Assembly: GCF_900114645.1 (NCBI RefSeq)
Contig: NZ_FOTR01000020.1
Coordinates: forward strand, 1-52,655
Direction: 5' to 3'
DNA from: Gracilibacillus orientalis
Lineage (GTDB): Bacteria; Bacillota; Bacilli; Bacillales; Amphibacillaceae
DNA: 52,655 nucleotides
Below, piece by piece: positions 1 to 10,969 of the stretch (positions are counted from its first letter, which is position 1; each line of letters starts with the position of its first letter). The notes below the pieces were generated by a model. The model saw only the letters and a list, made by a program, of their open reading frames with translations, had not been told where the DNA came from and did no database searches. A program made the position numbers and the translations under genes.

Positions 1-2076
1 TTAACCAAAGAAGGCGAAGACGGTGAACTACTGGAAGGGGTTGTATTCGAGCTGCAAGATGCGGAAGAGAATACAATGCAAGAAGGACTGGAAACAAATG
101 CAGATGGAAAACTGCTTATTGATGATCTCACTCCTGGTTCCTATCAGTTAGTGGAGACCGCAACGATTCCAGGTTATGAAATGGATACAACACCTATTTC
201 ATTTGATATTGGACTTGGGCAAACAGAAGTTACAGAGGTCAGCTTTGAGAATCCGCTAAGTACAGGTTCTGTAGAATTAACAAAAGTAGGTGAAGAAGGA
301 GATACACTAGAAGGTGCTGTATTCACCTTAGTTGATGAGGAAGGCGAAGAACTAGAAACAGGCCTTACCACCAACGAAGAGGGAATACTAGTTGTCGAGG
401 ATTTGAAGCCAGGCAATTACGCATTCATTGAAACGGAAGCTCCTTTTGGTTATCAGTTAGATGCGACACCTATTGAATTTGAAATAGCGTTTGATCAACA
501 AGAAATGCTTTCAATGGAGATGGAAAATAGCTTGACAACCGGTTCTGTTGAATTAACAAAAACAGGCGAAGATGGCAACAACTTAGAAGGTGTAGTCTTT
601 GAGTTACAAGATGCTGATGGAGAAATGCTTCGGGAAGATCTTGTGACCGACGAAAATGGTATTCTAATCATAGAGGATCTTAAACCAGGTAATTATCAGT
701 TGGTTGAAACAGAAACAATTGCTGGCTATGAATTAGATAGTTCACCAATACCGTTTGAAATTGAAGTCGGTCAAACAGAAGTGACAGAAATCAGCTTTGA
801 TAATCCATTAAGTACAGGTGCAGTTGAGCTGACTAAAGTAGACGAAGTTGGAGAAAGTTTAGAAGGTGCAGTGTTTGATCTCATGGATGAATCTGGAAAT
901 ATACTTCAAACGGGATTAACAACAAATGAAAACGGGAAACTGAAAATCGCAGACTTACAACCAGGCAATTATCAACTTGTAGAGACTTCAGCACCTTTTG
1001 GTTATACATTAGATAATAAACCAATCCTTTTCGAAATTGACTTTAATCAACAAGCACCATTAACTGTGAACGCTGAGAATGAACGTACAACAAGCTCTGT
1101 TGAACTAACAAAAGTTGATGATGAAACAGGGCAAACACTAGCCGATGTGGTCTATCAAATAAGTCAAGATGGAGAAGTGATAAAAGAAAATCTGGTAACC
1201 GATGAGAATGGTCAGATATTTGTGGATGGACTCAAACCAGGAACCTATCAATTTATTGAAACGGAAGCGGCTGATGGGTATACGTTGGATCCTACACCAA
1301 TCGAATTTACGATTGATCTTGGTCAAAGTGAAACCTTAGCTTTATCAACTGATAATTCGATTATCAAAGGAGATTTTGTGTTAACCAAGGTTGATTTTGA
1401 TAACGCAGAGTTACCTTTAGCAGGTGTAATGTTTGAATTGCAGGATGCTGATGGTAATACGATAAGAGAAGGTCTTCAAACAGCCGAGAATGGGAAACTG
1501 ATAATTGATGATTTACGCCCTGGTCAATATCAACTTGTTGAAACTGGTCCGTTACCAGGTTATCAAGCACATCCGCCCGTATCGTTTACAATCGGAAAAG
1601 GACAACTAGAAGCAAAACAAATAACGATTACGAATAAGCAAGATCGTTCCGGAGTAGAATTGATTAAACTGGATCGTGATAATGAAGATAAAGTCTTGCA
1701 AGGTGCGGAATTTATGCTGCAAGATGAAGAAGGCAATATCGTGGCACAAGGCTTGACAACCGATCAAGATGGAAAATTAATCGTGGATGGTCTGAAACCT
1801 GGTGTCTATTCCTTCATCGAAACAAAAGCACCCGAAGGCTATATATTGCAAGAAAGCCCGATTGAGTTTACCATCGAGCTAGGGCAGTCTGAACGAACCA
1901 AAGTGACAGCCTACAATCAAAAAGAACAGGTAAGTAACGATAGTGATGATGTTAATCAGGAAGAGAGCAACCTCCCGAGCACAGCAACAAACATGTTCAA
2001 TTATGCATTATTTGGCGGGTTGTTAGTGATTGGCGGAATCTTTGTATTAATGTTCTATCGACGCAGGAAACAATAA
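1..2076 (+). CDS. LPxTA-anchored SpaA-repeat surface protein, C-terminal part (5' truncated by window edge)
   Basis: The reading frame is open from base 1, so the gene starts to the left of the window; 691 residues are visible. It consists of seven prealbumin-like SpaA modules of about 90 residues. Each begins with a strand like VELTKVGEEG, has a central F-x-L-x-D/E-E-x-G segment and ends with a VET-x-A/I-x-GY motif. The Lys in ELTK, the Glu in VET and an Asn near the module end are the residues that form intramolecular isopeptide bonds in this family. The C-terminus is a cell-wall sorting signal: LPSTA, a hydrophobic segment and the basic tail YRRRKQ. The motif is LPxTA, not LPxTG. The last three modules match those of the protein at 12424-18930 closely, so the two are paralogues. 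It is probably a stalk or adhesin exposed on the cell wall. Binding target unknown. Confidence 0.9.
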   Translation, partial: LTKEGEDGELLEGVVFELQDAEENTMQEGLETNADGKLLIDDLTPGSYQLVETATIPGYEMDTTPISFDIGLGQTEVTEVSFENPLSTGSVELTKVGEEGDTLEGAVFTLVDEEGEELETGLTTNEEGILVVEDLKPGNYAFIETEAPFGYQLDATPIEFEIAFDQQEMLSMEMENSLTTGSVELTKTGEDGNNLEGVVFELQDADGEMLREDLVTDENGILIIEDLKPGNYQLVETETIAGYELDSSPIPFEIEVGQTEVTEISFDNPLSTGAVELTKVDEVGESLEGAVFDLMDESGNILQTGLTTNENGKLKIADLQPGNYQLVETSAPFGYTLDNKPILFEIDFNQQAPLTVNAENERTTSSVELTKVDDETGQTLADVVYQISQDGEVIKENLVTDENGQIFVDGLKPGTYQFIETEAADGYTLDPTPIEFTIDLGQSETLALSTDNSIIKGDFVLTKVDFDNAELPLAGVMFELQDADGNTIREGLQTAENGKLIIDDLRPGQYQLVETGPLPGYQAHPPVSFTIGKGQLEAKQITITNKQDRSGVELIKLDRDNEDKVLQGAEFMLQDEEGNIVAQGLTTDQDGKLIVDGLKPGVYSFIETKAPEGYILQESPIEFTIELGQSERTKVTAYNQKEQVSNDSDDVNQEESNLPSTATNMFNYALFGGLLVIGGIFVLMFYRRRKQ

Positions 2077-2091
2077 CTAAAACATACTATC

Positions 2092-2137
2092 ATTAGTAGT
2101 ACAGACCAAGGACATGGTTTGTACTACTAATTTTTTT
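2092..2137 (+). terminator. Intrinsic terminator of the left-edge adhesin gene
   Basis: A 16-bp stem (ATTAGTAGTACAGACC pairing with GGTTTGTACTACTAAT, one G-U pair) encloses an 8-nt loop and runs straight into a T-tract. It begins 16 bases after the stop codon. Confidence 0.9.
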
Positions 2138-3019
2138 ATAGAAAAGAAAGTTAAACGGAGATGTATAGTTCCGAGAGCCCAAAAATAGGAGAGTTCTCGA
2201 GAGTGCTCTGCGATAAAGAAGAATTGCCGACTGGTGAAACAAGAGGCTTAGTCGCCCTTATGCCCATGAGCGAATATCATCATCGGCTCGTAAACTCACC
2301 GTGATTCCTCTATCTCAGTTGGTTCTGAGCCACTACGTTTCTAAGCGGGTGCTTTACTTATAAAGAGAAAGACAATCATCCACAACCCGTGTTACGAACC
2401 TATATACCGAAAGCTGAAGCGTAAAACGTCTTCTTGTTGAATGACATCATCAAAATTCACAAAAATTTAATATTTCAATGTAAAGTTCACCTAGTTCATA
2501 TTCTATAGTGTATGAAAGAAAGCGCATTCAACCAAGGCTTATACTGCATCCACTCAATTTATTACTTCATCAATTTATGGAATTATCAGTGAAATTTTGA
2601 TCGCACCCGGTTCATTTATAGAACTTTAAACCTATTAAAATTATATCGATGTTATAAATTGTTTAAGAATATGTTAAGTATTGGCCTTTATAATCCAAAT
2701 TTAGGTAGTGCGACTAACTATATCCTACATGCTTAATAAGTCATAAAATGCTTTATTGTTAGACATGGTGTAAAGATAATGTACTACATTTTTCATGTCA
2801 ATCATACAATAAGTAAAGTAACTTCTAAGTGTTAGATGCGGAAACATACCGGTTTCGTTTTACAAGTCTGATATGTAATATGTTACCACATAACTTAAGC
2901 GTGCTTTAAGGAAAATAGTGATAGTCTTCGCTACCATCAAGCTCATGTGGAGATAGATATGCTTGATATGTATCTTCATTTTGATCAAATCTAGGTGTAG
3001 AAAGGAGTTTAATCGTTTA
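2138..3019. other. Gene-free interval between two adhesin genes
   Basis: About 880 bp without a credible coding region. The left part (about 2160-2360) is less AT-rich and contains a piece of a dispersed intergenic repeat (2299-2356). The right part is AT-rich and presumably holds the promoter of the gene at 3020, but no convincing -35/-10 pair stands out. A weak cre-like sequence lies at 2517-2530 with two mismatches. No c-di-GMP riboswitch of the kind found before the next adhesin is visible here. Confidence 0.6.
2299..2356 (+). repeat. Dispersed intergenic repeat, copy 1
   Basis: The first 30 bases here match the reverse complement of 22195-22224 at about 28 of 30 positions, and a looser match continues to a G-rich end (AAGCGGGTGCT here, AGACGGGCGGCT there). 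The copies lie in opposite orientation in unrelated intergenic spaces, as expected of a non-coding dispersed repeat. Confidence 0.6.
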
Positions 3020-6000
3020 ATGACAAGGAAAGTAAGTATTGCTTTATTAGTCGTATTAATGTTTCAGACATTAACAAGTAGTTTCATGTTGCCTTCACAG
3101 GCTATCTCGTCTGAAGACACGTCTATCTTTAAAAATATAAGCGTTGTCGATGAAGAAGGCCATTCAGTTGATGCGGAAACAATGCCAGGCAGCGATGTAG
3201 AAGTAAGTATAGATTGGTCTGTAGCCGACCTAGATGTAGAAGCTGACAGCACAGAGACAATCACACTTGATTCTGACATTGTTGTACAACAAGAACAAAC
3301 TAGTAATCTACTTTTTGAAGAGCAACAAGTAGGTAATTATACAGTTGGTACGGATAATACGGTCACGATAAGTTTGAACAAAGTGATCGAAGAATATCCT
3401 GAAGCGAGTGGTAATTTTGTTATTTCAGCTGTCACTTCCGATGAACAGCAGGTAGTTAACTCTGAGGAAGAGGTTGTTGAGTCAAAAGGAGAGGAACAAG
3501 AAGCTACCACCGATGACAAAGTAACTGAAGAGAAGGACAGTCCAGCGGATTCAGAGGTGTCAGAAGAAGACGCTGAAGAAGAGCAACATGTGACAGCAAA
3601 CGAGGAAGAAAAAACAGAAAATGCCTCTTCTCCAGAAAAAGAGGAAGAGTCTAAGTCTGAGGAAAATGACACAGATGCTTCGTCTACCTTTGCAGCTTCC
3701 AGTGTACAGCCTTTTGCTAATTTAGGTAATATCTTTACCTTTGATTATCTTAAAATTAATGATGAAGACATTAATGATGGAGATATTATTGAAATAGGTG
3801 AAGGTACTAAAGCACAACTAGGATTCAAGTGGGATACACAGGGGCTTAATGCAAAAGCTGGCGATACAGCTGAAATACCTCTTTCCGACGCTTTTGAAAT
3901 GGTTAATACTCCAGAGGCAGACATTATGGTTGATGGAGAGGATGTAGGAACCTATCATGTTGCGGATGGTGTACTAAAATTTGAATTCAATGAAAACATT
4001 GAACGTGATAATGTCAATAATGGATTTGTCAATATGGAGTTAGACTTCAATCTGGATAAATTCAGAGACAATATCGAACAAGAGATTAACTTCAATGATA
4101 GTGAAGACAATTCGTTAACGGTTATCGCAAAACCAAATGGAGAAGTTAGTGGCATTGATAAGGAAGGACACCCTGACGCTGACCAGGATGCAAGAGAAAT
4201 CACGTGGACAGTTGATGTTATCAATACGAATGAGGAAGAGATAACCGGTGCAACACTAGCAGACAGCCTTCCCGAAGGTTTAGGCGAAGCTAGAGATTTT
4301 GTCATCAATGAGTTGAACATTGGCTATGATGGAGATAAAACAGTTGGTGCTGAAACGTCACAATCAACATCTGTAACTGAAAATGAATTTGAAGTGGAAT
4401 TGGGCACTATCGCACCTTATGAAGGTTATCGCATTCAATATACTACAACTATTGAAGATTACACTAAAGAGTCGTTTACCAATGAAGCAACATTTAACTA
4501 TGGCGACGAAAGCTTACCAGCAGATGCTACAGTTGGCGGATTGGAAAGAAGTAATCCAATTGAGAAAGCCGGCTCGCAAATTGGTAACGAGGATAAAATT
4601 CAGTGGAGTATAGATGTTAATAAAAATGGAAGTATAATTAGCGATGCTCGTGTAGAAGACAACTTACCTGACGGGTTAACAGTAGACACGGATACTATCG
4701 ATGTTGTTGAAATTAATCAAGAATGGGGTAATTGGATAGAAGGAGATTCTCTTGAAGGTGAATTTACTGAATTCCCTATCAACTTGGGTGCATTGGGACA
4801 AGAGGATGCCTACAGAATTAATTTTGAAACAGATGTTAATTGGGAAGATGTAGAAGATGGCATCTACCAAAAAGACAATGGTTTCTTAAATACGGCAACA
4901 CTCTATGATGGTGCGGATGAATTAAATGATGATGATGCAACGGTTAATATCGTCAGAGCTCCTGTCCTGCGAAAAGAAGGGACATCCAATGTAGATTATG
5001 ACGACAAAACAGTTACTTGGACCATTCATGTGAATGAAGCAGGACACCCTGTTGGAGGAGCTGTGTTAACGGATTTAATTCCAGACGGCTTAGCCATTAG
5101 TGAAGATGATATTGTTATCACGAACGAAAATGATGAGACGTACTCTCCTGATAACATCAATATTAACCCTGATGCTGATGGTGGAACGGGTGTTGAAATT
5201 GATTTAGGAAATGTAGGAACTCAACAGCTTACCGTTACTTATAGAACAGAAATTACCGATTTTACGGTTAATTCTTTTAATAACGGTGTTGGCATGACAG
5301 GTGATGGTATCGGTGAGGGTGGAGTGACAAGTGATGCTACAATCCATCCGGCAGGTAACACATATGGTAAGAGTTTTACAGGAATAGACTACGGTGAGAA
5401 GACTATCGATTGGCATTTAAATGTCGATCCAAGAAGAGAAGCAATTAACGAATTAGTAATAGAGGATACCTTCCCAAATAAAGGGATGATTTTACTTCCA
5501 GATACAGTAGAAGTTACCCATCTAGAAGAACCTCTAGAAGAAGGTATAGATTATACACTTGTACCTAGAACGGAAGATGGTGATGAAGGCTATAATAAAG
5601 GATTTACCATCGAGCTTCTAAGTGAGGCATTACCATTAGATGGCAGTCAACTAGAAGTTACGTACCAGACTTCTTATGATCCACAGAAGGAAGTAAATGG
5701 TAATACACTTGATCCGTATGTAGGTGATGAACAGGATAGAGTGTATAATAATCACGCTAATTTTACAGGGCAAACCGAAAATGGTAATACTATTGATCAA
5801 GACAGAGAAGCAAATACAACTGTAAGAGAGGACTCTTGGAACAGTGGTAAAAAAGAAGGTCAACTCGTACATGATGATGGTGAAGGGAATTTAGTGAATG
5901 GTTGGGAAAGCGGATTTGAAAGAAAAATCGCTTGGCAGCTATATACGAACTATCAAGAACAAGATCTTGGATCAGATGTTACCATAACAGATACGTTAGC

Positions 6001-9000
6001 TTATGAAGGAGAAATCGATGAAAGTAGTATCCAAGTATCTGTTTATAACGTAAATGCTGATGGATCTACTGATATTACAGGACCAGTACTAGACCCAAGC
6101 AACTATTCGTTAGAAGTTGATGGTCAACAATTCACCTTAGCTTTTACAGATGGATTTGAAGTAACGGAAAGATATGTTGTAGAATTTACAACCTCCGTAC
6201 CAGATATTTCACAACCAAATTATACGAATGACGCAACGGTTTCGGTTGGAGATGTGGATTATCCTTATTCATCCACTCTTAACTATGATGAACATGACGA
6301 CTTCTTAGCAAAAGAAACAGTCGGTGTTGATGGAGATAGTGTTTTCACAGGTGATGAATTAGACTGGGAAGTTAAAGTGAACGAAAGTCTATCAAACATT
6401 AAAGAACCTATCATTACTGATACCATTAGTGCAGGGCTTGTTTACGTAAATGACAGCCTTGAAATTGTCAAGTTAGAAGGAACAGAAGAATCCTCTCTAG
6501 AAGAAGGGGAAGATTATACGCTTGATGTAACTACAACAGAGAATAATGAGAATGTTTTAACTATTCAACTTACTGATGAATTGAAAGACACCTTAATCTT
6601 AAGATATTCAACCGTCGTAACAGAAAAGGACGGTGAAGTTAACAACGCAATCTCATTAGAGGGAAATGCTATAGAAGACAAATCTGTAGAGTCTGCTAGT
6701 ATGCAAGCAAGAGAATTCTCTAGTGTAGGTGGAGAATGGGCTACGGACAGAGGGGCATTAAGAGTGACTAAAGTCGACTCTGAGGCAGAAGAAGTAATAG
6801 CCAACAATGAAGCGACCTTTACCCTTGAATTCGACCTAAATGGTGAAAGACAACAATATGGTGAGTACACGACTGAAAATGGTGTGTTAGAAGTTGGAAA
6901 TTTACCACTTAGAACCTATTATCTAAAAGAAGTGACGGCACCAGATGGCTATGTTCTATCTGAAGAAGAGAAAGAAATAGTTGTTGACGAAGGCTACGAC
7001 AATAATGATGAGAATATTGTGAAAGTAGACTTTGAGAACACCAAAGAAAAAGTGGATATCACGGGAACAAAAATGTGGGAAGGCGGACCAAAACCAGCCA
7101 TTGATTTACAATTGTTTAGAAATGGTGAAGCATTTGGAGAGCCTGTAACTTTGGAAAAGGGCACAACAGAATACACTTGGTCAGATTTAGATCGAACAGA
7201 TATCGATGGTAATGAGTATGCGTATACAGTAGACGAAGTGGAAGTTCCTGATTATTATGAGAAGACATTATCAGACGATGGTCTAACGATTACAAACAAC
7301 TTTACAGTGGAAGATAAAAGTATTGACGTAGTGAAAAACTGGAACGATGCTAATAACCAAGATGGTCTTCGCCCAGACTCAATCACAGTTAATTTACTGG
7401 CAAATGGGGAAGAAACCGGCCAAGAATTGACTTTAAATGAAGCTAATAACTGGGAAGGAACATTTACTGAATTACTACCAATCGATCAGACTGGTGAAGA
7501 GATTGAATACAGCATTGAAGAAGTAGGCGTAGAAGGTTATGAAACAGCAATAACTGGAAACCCTAACGATGGCTATGTGATTACCAATAGCCATACACCA
7601 GAGCTGATTGATCTAGCTGGAAGCAAGACATGGGATGACGCTGAGAATCAAGACGGCAAGCGTCCAGAATCTATTACCGTTCGTTTATTAGCGAATGGTG
7701 AAGAAGTGAACGATGTGGACGTAACAGCGGAAACAGATTGGGACTTTGCGTTTACCGATCTACCCAAATTCGCAAACGGTGAAGAAATCAATTACACCAT
7801 TCAAGAGGATGAGGTAGCAGATTATTCAACTGCCATTGACGGTATGAATATTACAAACAGCTACACACCAGAACAAACTAGTATCAACGTAGTGAAAAAT
7901 TGGGATGATGCTGATAATCAAGATGGTATTCGTCCAGGTGCTATCACAGTAAAATTACTAGCTGATGGGGAAGAAACCGGCCAAGAACTGACTTTAAATG
8001 AAGCCAACAACTGGCAAGGCGACTTTACAGAACTGGATGTATATGTAGATGGTGAAGCAATTGACTACAGCATTGAAGAAATAGGTGTAGAAGGTTATGA
8101 AACAGCAATAACCGGAACCTCTGACGACGGTTATGTGATTACCAACAGTCATACACCAGAGCAGATTGATCTAGCTGGAAGCAAGACATGGGATGATGCC
8201 GACAATCAAGACGGCAAGCGTCCAGAATCTATTACCGTTCGCTTATTAGCTAATGGTGAAGAAATAGAGGATGTTGAGGTAACAGCGGAAACAGATTGGG
8301 ACTTTGCGTTTACCGATCTACCCAAATTCGCAAACGGTGAAGAAATCAACTACACCATCCAAGAAGATCAGATAGAAGATTATTCAACTGCCATAGATGG
8401 TATGGATATTACGAACAGCTACACACCAGAACAAACTAGTATCAACGTAGTGAAAAATTGGGATGATGCCAACGATCAAGATGGTATTCGTTCAGGTGCA
8501 GTCACAGTGAAATTACTGGCTGATGGGGAAGAAACCGGCCAAGAAGTGATTTTAAATGAAGCAAACAATTGGCAAGGCGACTTTACCGAACTGGATGTAT
8601 ACGTAGATGGTGAAGCAATTGACTACCGTATTGAAGAAATAGGTGTAGAAGGTTATGAAACAGCAATAACCGGAAACCCTAACGATGGCTATGTGATTAC
8701 CAATAGCCATTCGCCGGAGTTGATTGATCTAGCCGGAACGAAGACATGGGATGACACCGACAATCAAGATGGCAAGCGTCCAGAGTCCATCACTGTTCGT
8801 TTATTAGCGAATGGTGAAGAAGTAGAGGATGTTGAGGTAACAGCGGAAACAGATTGGGAGTTTCCATTTACCGATCTACCCAAATTCGCAAACGGTGAAG
8901 AAATCAATTACACCATTCAAGAAGATCAGATAGCAGATTATTCTACTGCCATAGATGGTATGGATATTACGAACAGCTATACACCAGAACAAACTAGTAT

Positions 9001-10957
9001 TAACGTGGTAAAAAACTGGAACGATGCCAACGATCAAGATGGTATTCGTCCTGAATCGATCACGGTGAATTTACTGGCTGATGGGGAAGAAACTGGCCAA
9101 GAACTGACTTTAAATGAAGCCAACAATTGGCAAGGCGACTTCACTAAACTGGATGTATATGCAGATGGTGAAACAATTGACTACAGCATTGAAGAAGTAG
9201 GCGTAGAAGGTTATGAAACAGCAATAACCGGAAACTCTAACGATGGCTATGTAATTACCAATAGCTATACACCAGAGCGTATTGATTTAGCTGGAAGCAA
9301 GACATGGGATGACGCTGAGAATCAAGATGGCAAGCGCCCAGACTCTATCACTGTTCGCTTATTAGCTGATGGTGAAGAAGTAGAGGATGTTGAGGTAACA
9401 GCGGAAACAGATTGGGAGTTTGCATTTACCGATCTACCCAAATTCGCAAACGGTGAAGAAATCAACTACACCATCCAAGAAGATCAGATAGAGGATTATT
9501 CAACTGTAATAGATGGTATGGATATTACGAACAGCTATACACCAGAGCGTATAGATTTAGCTGGAAGCAAGACATGGGATGACGCCAACAATCAAGATGG
9601 CAAGCGTCCAGACTCTATCACTGTTCGCTTATTAGCTGATGGTGAAGAAGTAGAGAATGTTGAGGTAACACCGGAAACAGATTGGGAGTTTGCGTTTACC
9701 GATCTACCCAAATTCGCAAACGGTGAAGAAATCAATTACACCATTCAAGAAGATCAGATAGCAGATTATTCAACTGCCATAGATGGTATGGATATTACCA
9801 ACAGCTATACACCAGAGCGTATTGATTTAGCTGGAAGCAAGACATGGGATGACGCTGAGAATCAAGACGGCAAGCGTCCAGAATCTATTACCGTTCGTTT
9901 ATTAGCGAATGGTGAGGAAGTGAAGGATGTGAACGTAACAGCGGAAACAGATTGGGAGTTTGCATTTACCGATCTACCCAAATTCGCAAACGGTGAAGAA
10001 ATCAACTACACCATTCAAGAAGATCAGATAGCAGATTATTCAACTGCAATTGACGGTATGGATATTACGAACAGCTATACACCAGAACAAACCAGTATTA
10101 ATGTAGTGAAACAATGGAACGATGCGAATAATAAAGAAGCACATCCAGAGTCCATCACTGTTAATTTATTAGCTAATGGAACAGAAGTGGATTCAGTAGA
10201 ATTGAATGAATCCAACAATTGGCAAGCAGACTTTGTTGCATTAGACATCTATGCAGATGGAGCAGAAATTGACTACACTGTTGTCGAAGAAGAAGTTCAC
10301 GGCTATGTAAGTTCCATTGATGTAAAAGATAAAAACAGTGTTGTCATTGTTAACAGCCCTAAAAAAGTAAGTGTGGGTGACTATGTATGGTTTGATGAGA
10401 ATAAAGATGGTCTTCAAGATGACACGGATATTCACATCCAAGGCGTAGTTTTAACGATTGAAGATGAAGATGGCAACCCTGTAACAGATGTTTACGGTGA
10501 TCCAGTTGGACCAACAACAACAGATGAAAATGGTTGGTATACATTTGATAACTTACCGATTGACAATACGTATACCGTAAGAATTGACAGGGAAGCATCA
10601 GCCAAAGCCTTAGAAGGGTATGTACCAACCCTGCCTGAAGCAGGAGATGAAGGTGCAAATGACTCATCTACTTGGTTGGCGACATCTCGTTATCTAACAG
10701 AAGATGAAGAACGTGATCCAACGCTAGACTTTGGGTTTGTGAGAGAAGTATCTGAAGAACCAGGAAAACCTGATCCACAAGAGCCAACAGAATCTGAAGA
10801 CTCAGATAAAGTAGACTCAGCTGATTCAGAAAAAACAAGTAAAGATAAATTGCCTGACACAGCAACAGATACCTTTAACTTGTTAGCAGCTGGCTTCATT
10901 CTACTATTCTTAGGCGTAATGTCTATAATCGTAGTTAGACGCAGAAATCAGTCATAA
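3020..10957 (+). CDS. Giant LPxTA-anchored adhesin with Cna-B repeat array
   Basis: A 2645-residue secreted wall protein. The ATG at 3020 is chosen over the in-frame TTG at 2963 because AGAAAGGAG lies 12 nt upstream and the protein then starts with a signal peptide (MTRKVSIALLVVLMF). Order of parts: an acidic Glu/Ser linker (about residues 150-235); several adhesin-type domains resembling collagen-binding/DUF11 folds, with recurring ITWTVDVN and DSLPEGL-like motifs (about 240-1240); one SpaA-like module (about 1243-1340); twelve Cna-B-type modules (about 1341-2440) with the isopeptide Lys in VVKNW or GSKTW and an Asn in ITNS; an SdrD-B-like module beginning VGDYVWFDENKDGLQDD, a possible calcium site (about 2448-2573); a linker; and an LPDTA sorting signal from about residue 2611. 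Flanked by its own terminator, so probably a single-gene unit. Probable role: adhesion through a long, isopeptide-stiffened stalk. Ligand unknown. Confidence 0.9.
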   Translation: MTRKVSIALLVVLMFQTLTSSFMLPSQAISSEDTSIFKNISVVDEEGHSVDAETMPGSDVEVSIDWSVADLDVEADSTETITLDSDIVVQQEQTSNLLFEEQQVGNYTVGTDNTVTISLNKVIEEYPEASGNFVISAVTSDEQQVVNSEEEVVESKGEEQEATTDDKVTEEKDSPADSEVSEEDAEEEQHVTANEEEKTENASSPEKEEESKSEENDTDASSTFAASSVQPFANLGNIFTFDYLKINDEDINDGDIIEIGEGTKAQLGFKWDTQGLNAKAGDTAEIPLSDAFEMVNTPEADIMVDGEDVGTYHVADGVLKFEFNENIERDNVNNGFVNMELDFNLDKFRDNIEQEINFNDSEDNSLTVIAKPNGEVSGIDKEGHPDADQDAREITWTVDVINTNEEEITGATLADSLPEGLGEARDFVINELNIGYDGDKTVGAETSQSTSVTENEFEVELGTIAPYEGYRIQYTTTIEDYTKESFTNEATFNYGDESLPADATVGGLERSNPIEKAGSQIGNEDKIQWSIDVNKNGSIISDARVEDNLPDGLTVDTDTIDVVEINQEWGNWIEGDSLEGEFTEFPINLGALGQEDAYRINFETDVNWEDVEDGIYQKDNGFLNTATLYDGADELNDDDATVNIVRAPVLRKEGTSNVDYDDKTVTWTIHVNEAGHPVGGAVLTDLIPDGLAISEDDIVITNENDETYSPDNININPDADGGTGVEIDLGNVGTQQLTVTYRTEITDFTVNSFNNGVGMTGDGIGEGGVTSDATIHPAGNTYGKSFTGIDYGEKTIDWHLNVDPRREAINELVIEDTFPNKGMILLPDTVEVTHLEEPLEEGIDYTLVPRTEDGDEGYNKGFTIELLSEALPLDGSQLEVTYQTSYDPQKEVNGNTLDPYVGDEQDRVYNNHANFTGQTENGNTIDQDREANTTVREDSWNSGKKEGQLVHDDGEGNLVNGWESGFERKIAWQLYTNYQEQDLGSDVTITDTLAYEGEIDESSIQVSVYNVNADGSTDITGPVLDPSNYSLEVDGQQFTLAFTDGFEVTERYVVEFTTSVPDISQPNYTNDATVSVGDVDYPYSSTLNYDEHDDFLAKETVGVDGDSVFTGDELDWEVKVNESLSNIKEPIITDTISAGLVYVNDSLEIVKLEGTEESSLEEGEDYTLDVTTTENNENVLTIQLTDELKDTLILRYSTVVTEKDGEVNNAISLEGNAIEDKSVESASMQAREFSSVGGEWATDRGALRVTKVDSEAEEVIANNEATFTLEFDLNGERQQYGEYTTENGVLEVGNLPLRTYYLKEVTAPDGYVLSEEEKEIVVDEGYDNNDENIVKVDFENTKEKVDITGTKMWEGGPKPAIDLQLFRNGEAFGEPVTLEKGTTEYTWSDLDRTDIDGNEYAYTVDEVEVPDYYEKTLSDDGLTITNNFTVEDKSIDVVKNWNDANNQDGLRPDSITVNLLANGEETGQELTLNEANNWEGTFTELLPIDQTGEEIEYSIEEVGVEGYETAITGNPNDGYVITNSHTPELIDLAGSKTWDDAENQDGKRPESITVRLLANGEEVNDVDVTAETDWDFAFTDLPKFANGEEINYTIQEDEVADYSTAIDGMNITNSYTPEQTSINVVKNWDDADNQDGIRPGAITVKLLADGEETGQELTLNEANNWQGDFTELDVYVDGEAIDYSIEEIGVEGYETAITGTSDDGYVITNSHTPEQIDLAGSKTWDDADNQDGKRPESITVRLLANGEEIEDVEVTAETDWDFAFTDLPKFANGEEINYTIQEDQIEDYSTAIDGMDITNSYTPEQTSINVVKNWDDANDQDGIRSGAVTVKLLADGEETGQEVILNEANNWQGDFTELDVYVDGEAIDYRIEEIGVEGYETAITGNPNDGYVITNSHSPELIDLAGTKTWDDTDNQDGKRPESITVRLLANGEEVEDVEVTAETDWEFPFTDLPKFANGEEINYTIQEDQIADYSTAIDGMDITNSYTPEQTSINVVKNWNDANDQDGIRPESITVNLLADGEETGQELTLNEANNWQGDFTKLDVYADGETIDYSIEEVGVEGYETAITGNSNDGYVITNSYTPERIDLAGSKTWDDAENQDGKRPDSITVRLLADGEEVEDVEVTAETDWEFAFTDLPKFANGEEINYTIQEDQIEDYSTVIDGMDITNSYTPERIDLAGSKTWDDANNQDGKRPDSITVRLLADGEEVENVEVTPETDWEFAFTDLPKFANGEEINYTIQEDQIADYSTAIDGMDITNSYTPERIDLAGSKTWDDAENQDGKRPESITVRLLANGEEVKDVNVTAETDWEFAFTDLPKFANGEEINYTIQEDQIADYSTAIDGMDITNSYTPEQTSINVVKQWNDANNKEAHPESITVNLLANGTEVDSVELNESNNWQADFVALDIYADGAEIDYTVVEEEVHGYVSSIDVKDKNSVVIVNSPKKVSVGDYVWFDENKDGLQDDTDIHIQGVVLTIEDEDGNPVTDVYGDPVGPTTTDENGWYTFDNLPIDNTYTVRIDREASAKALEGYVPTLPEAGDEGANDSSTWLATSRYLTEDEERDPTLDFGFVREVSEEPGKPDPQEPTESEDSDKVDSADSEKTSKDKLPDTATDTFNLLAAGFILLFLGVMSIIVVRRRNQS
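7318..10359 (+). repeat. In-gene tandem array of alternating Cna-B modules (558-bp dimers, then 270-bp monomers)
   Basis: Eleven modules fall into two types: A (begins xINVVKNW or SIDVVKNW) and B (begins LAGSKTW). Their order is A-B-A-B-A-B-A-B-B-B-A. The conserved word ACAGCGGAAACAGATTGGG recurs in B modules at 7724, 8282, 8840 and 9398, exactly 558 bp apart each time; the next two anchors are at 9668 (ACACCGG variant) and 9938, 270 bp apart. Long stretches around the anchors are nearly identical at DNA level, which points to recent unequal recombination or gene conversion. Confidence 0.9.
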
Positions 10958-10969
10958 GATCGAGATTAC

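Noticed and set aside
2517-2530. cre site upstream of the giant adhesin
   Set aside because: AGAAAGCGCATTCA has two mismatches to the consensus and lies almost 500 bases from the start.
2963-3019. TTG-initiated extension of the giant Cna-B protein
   Set aside because: No ribosome-binding site; it would put charged residues before the signal peptide; the ATG at 3020 has a good site.
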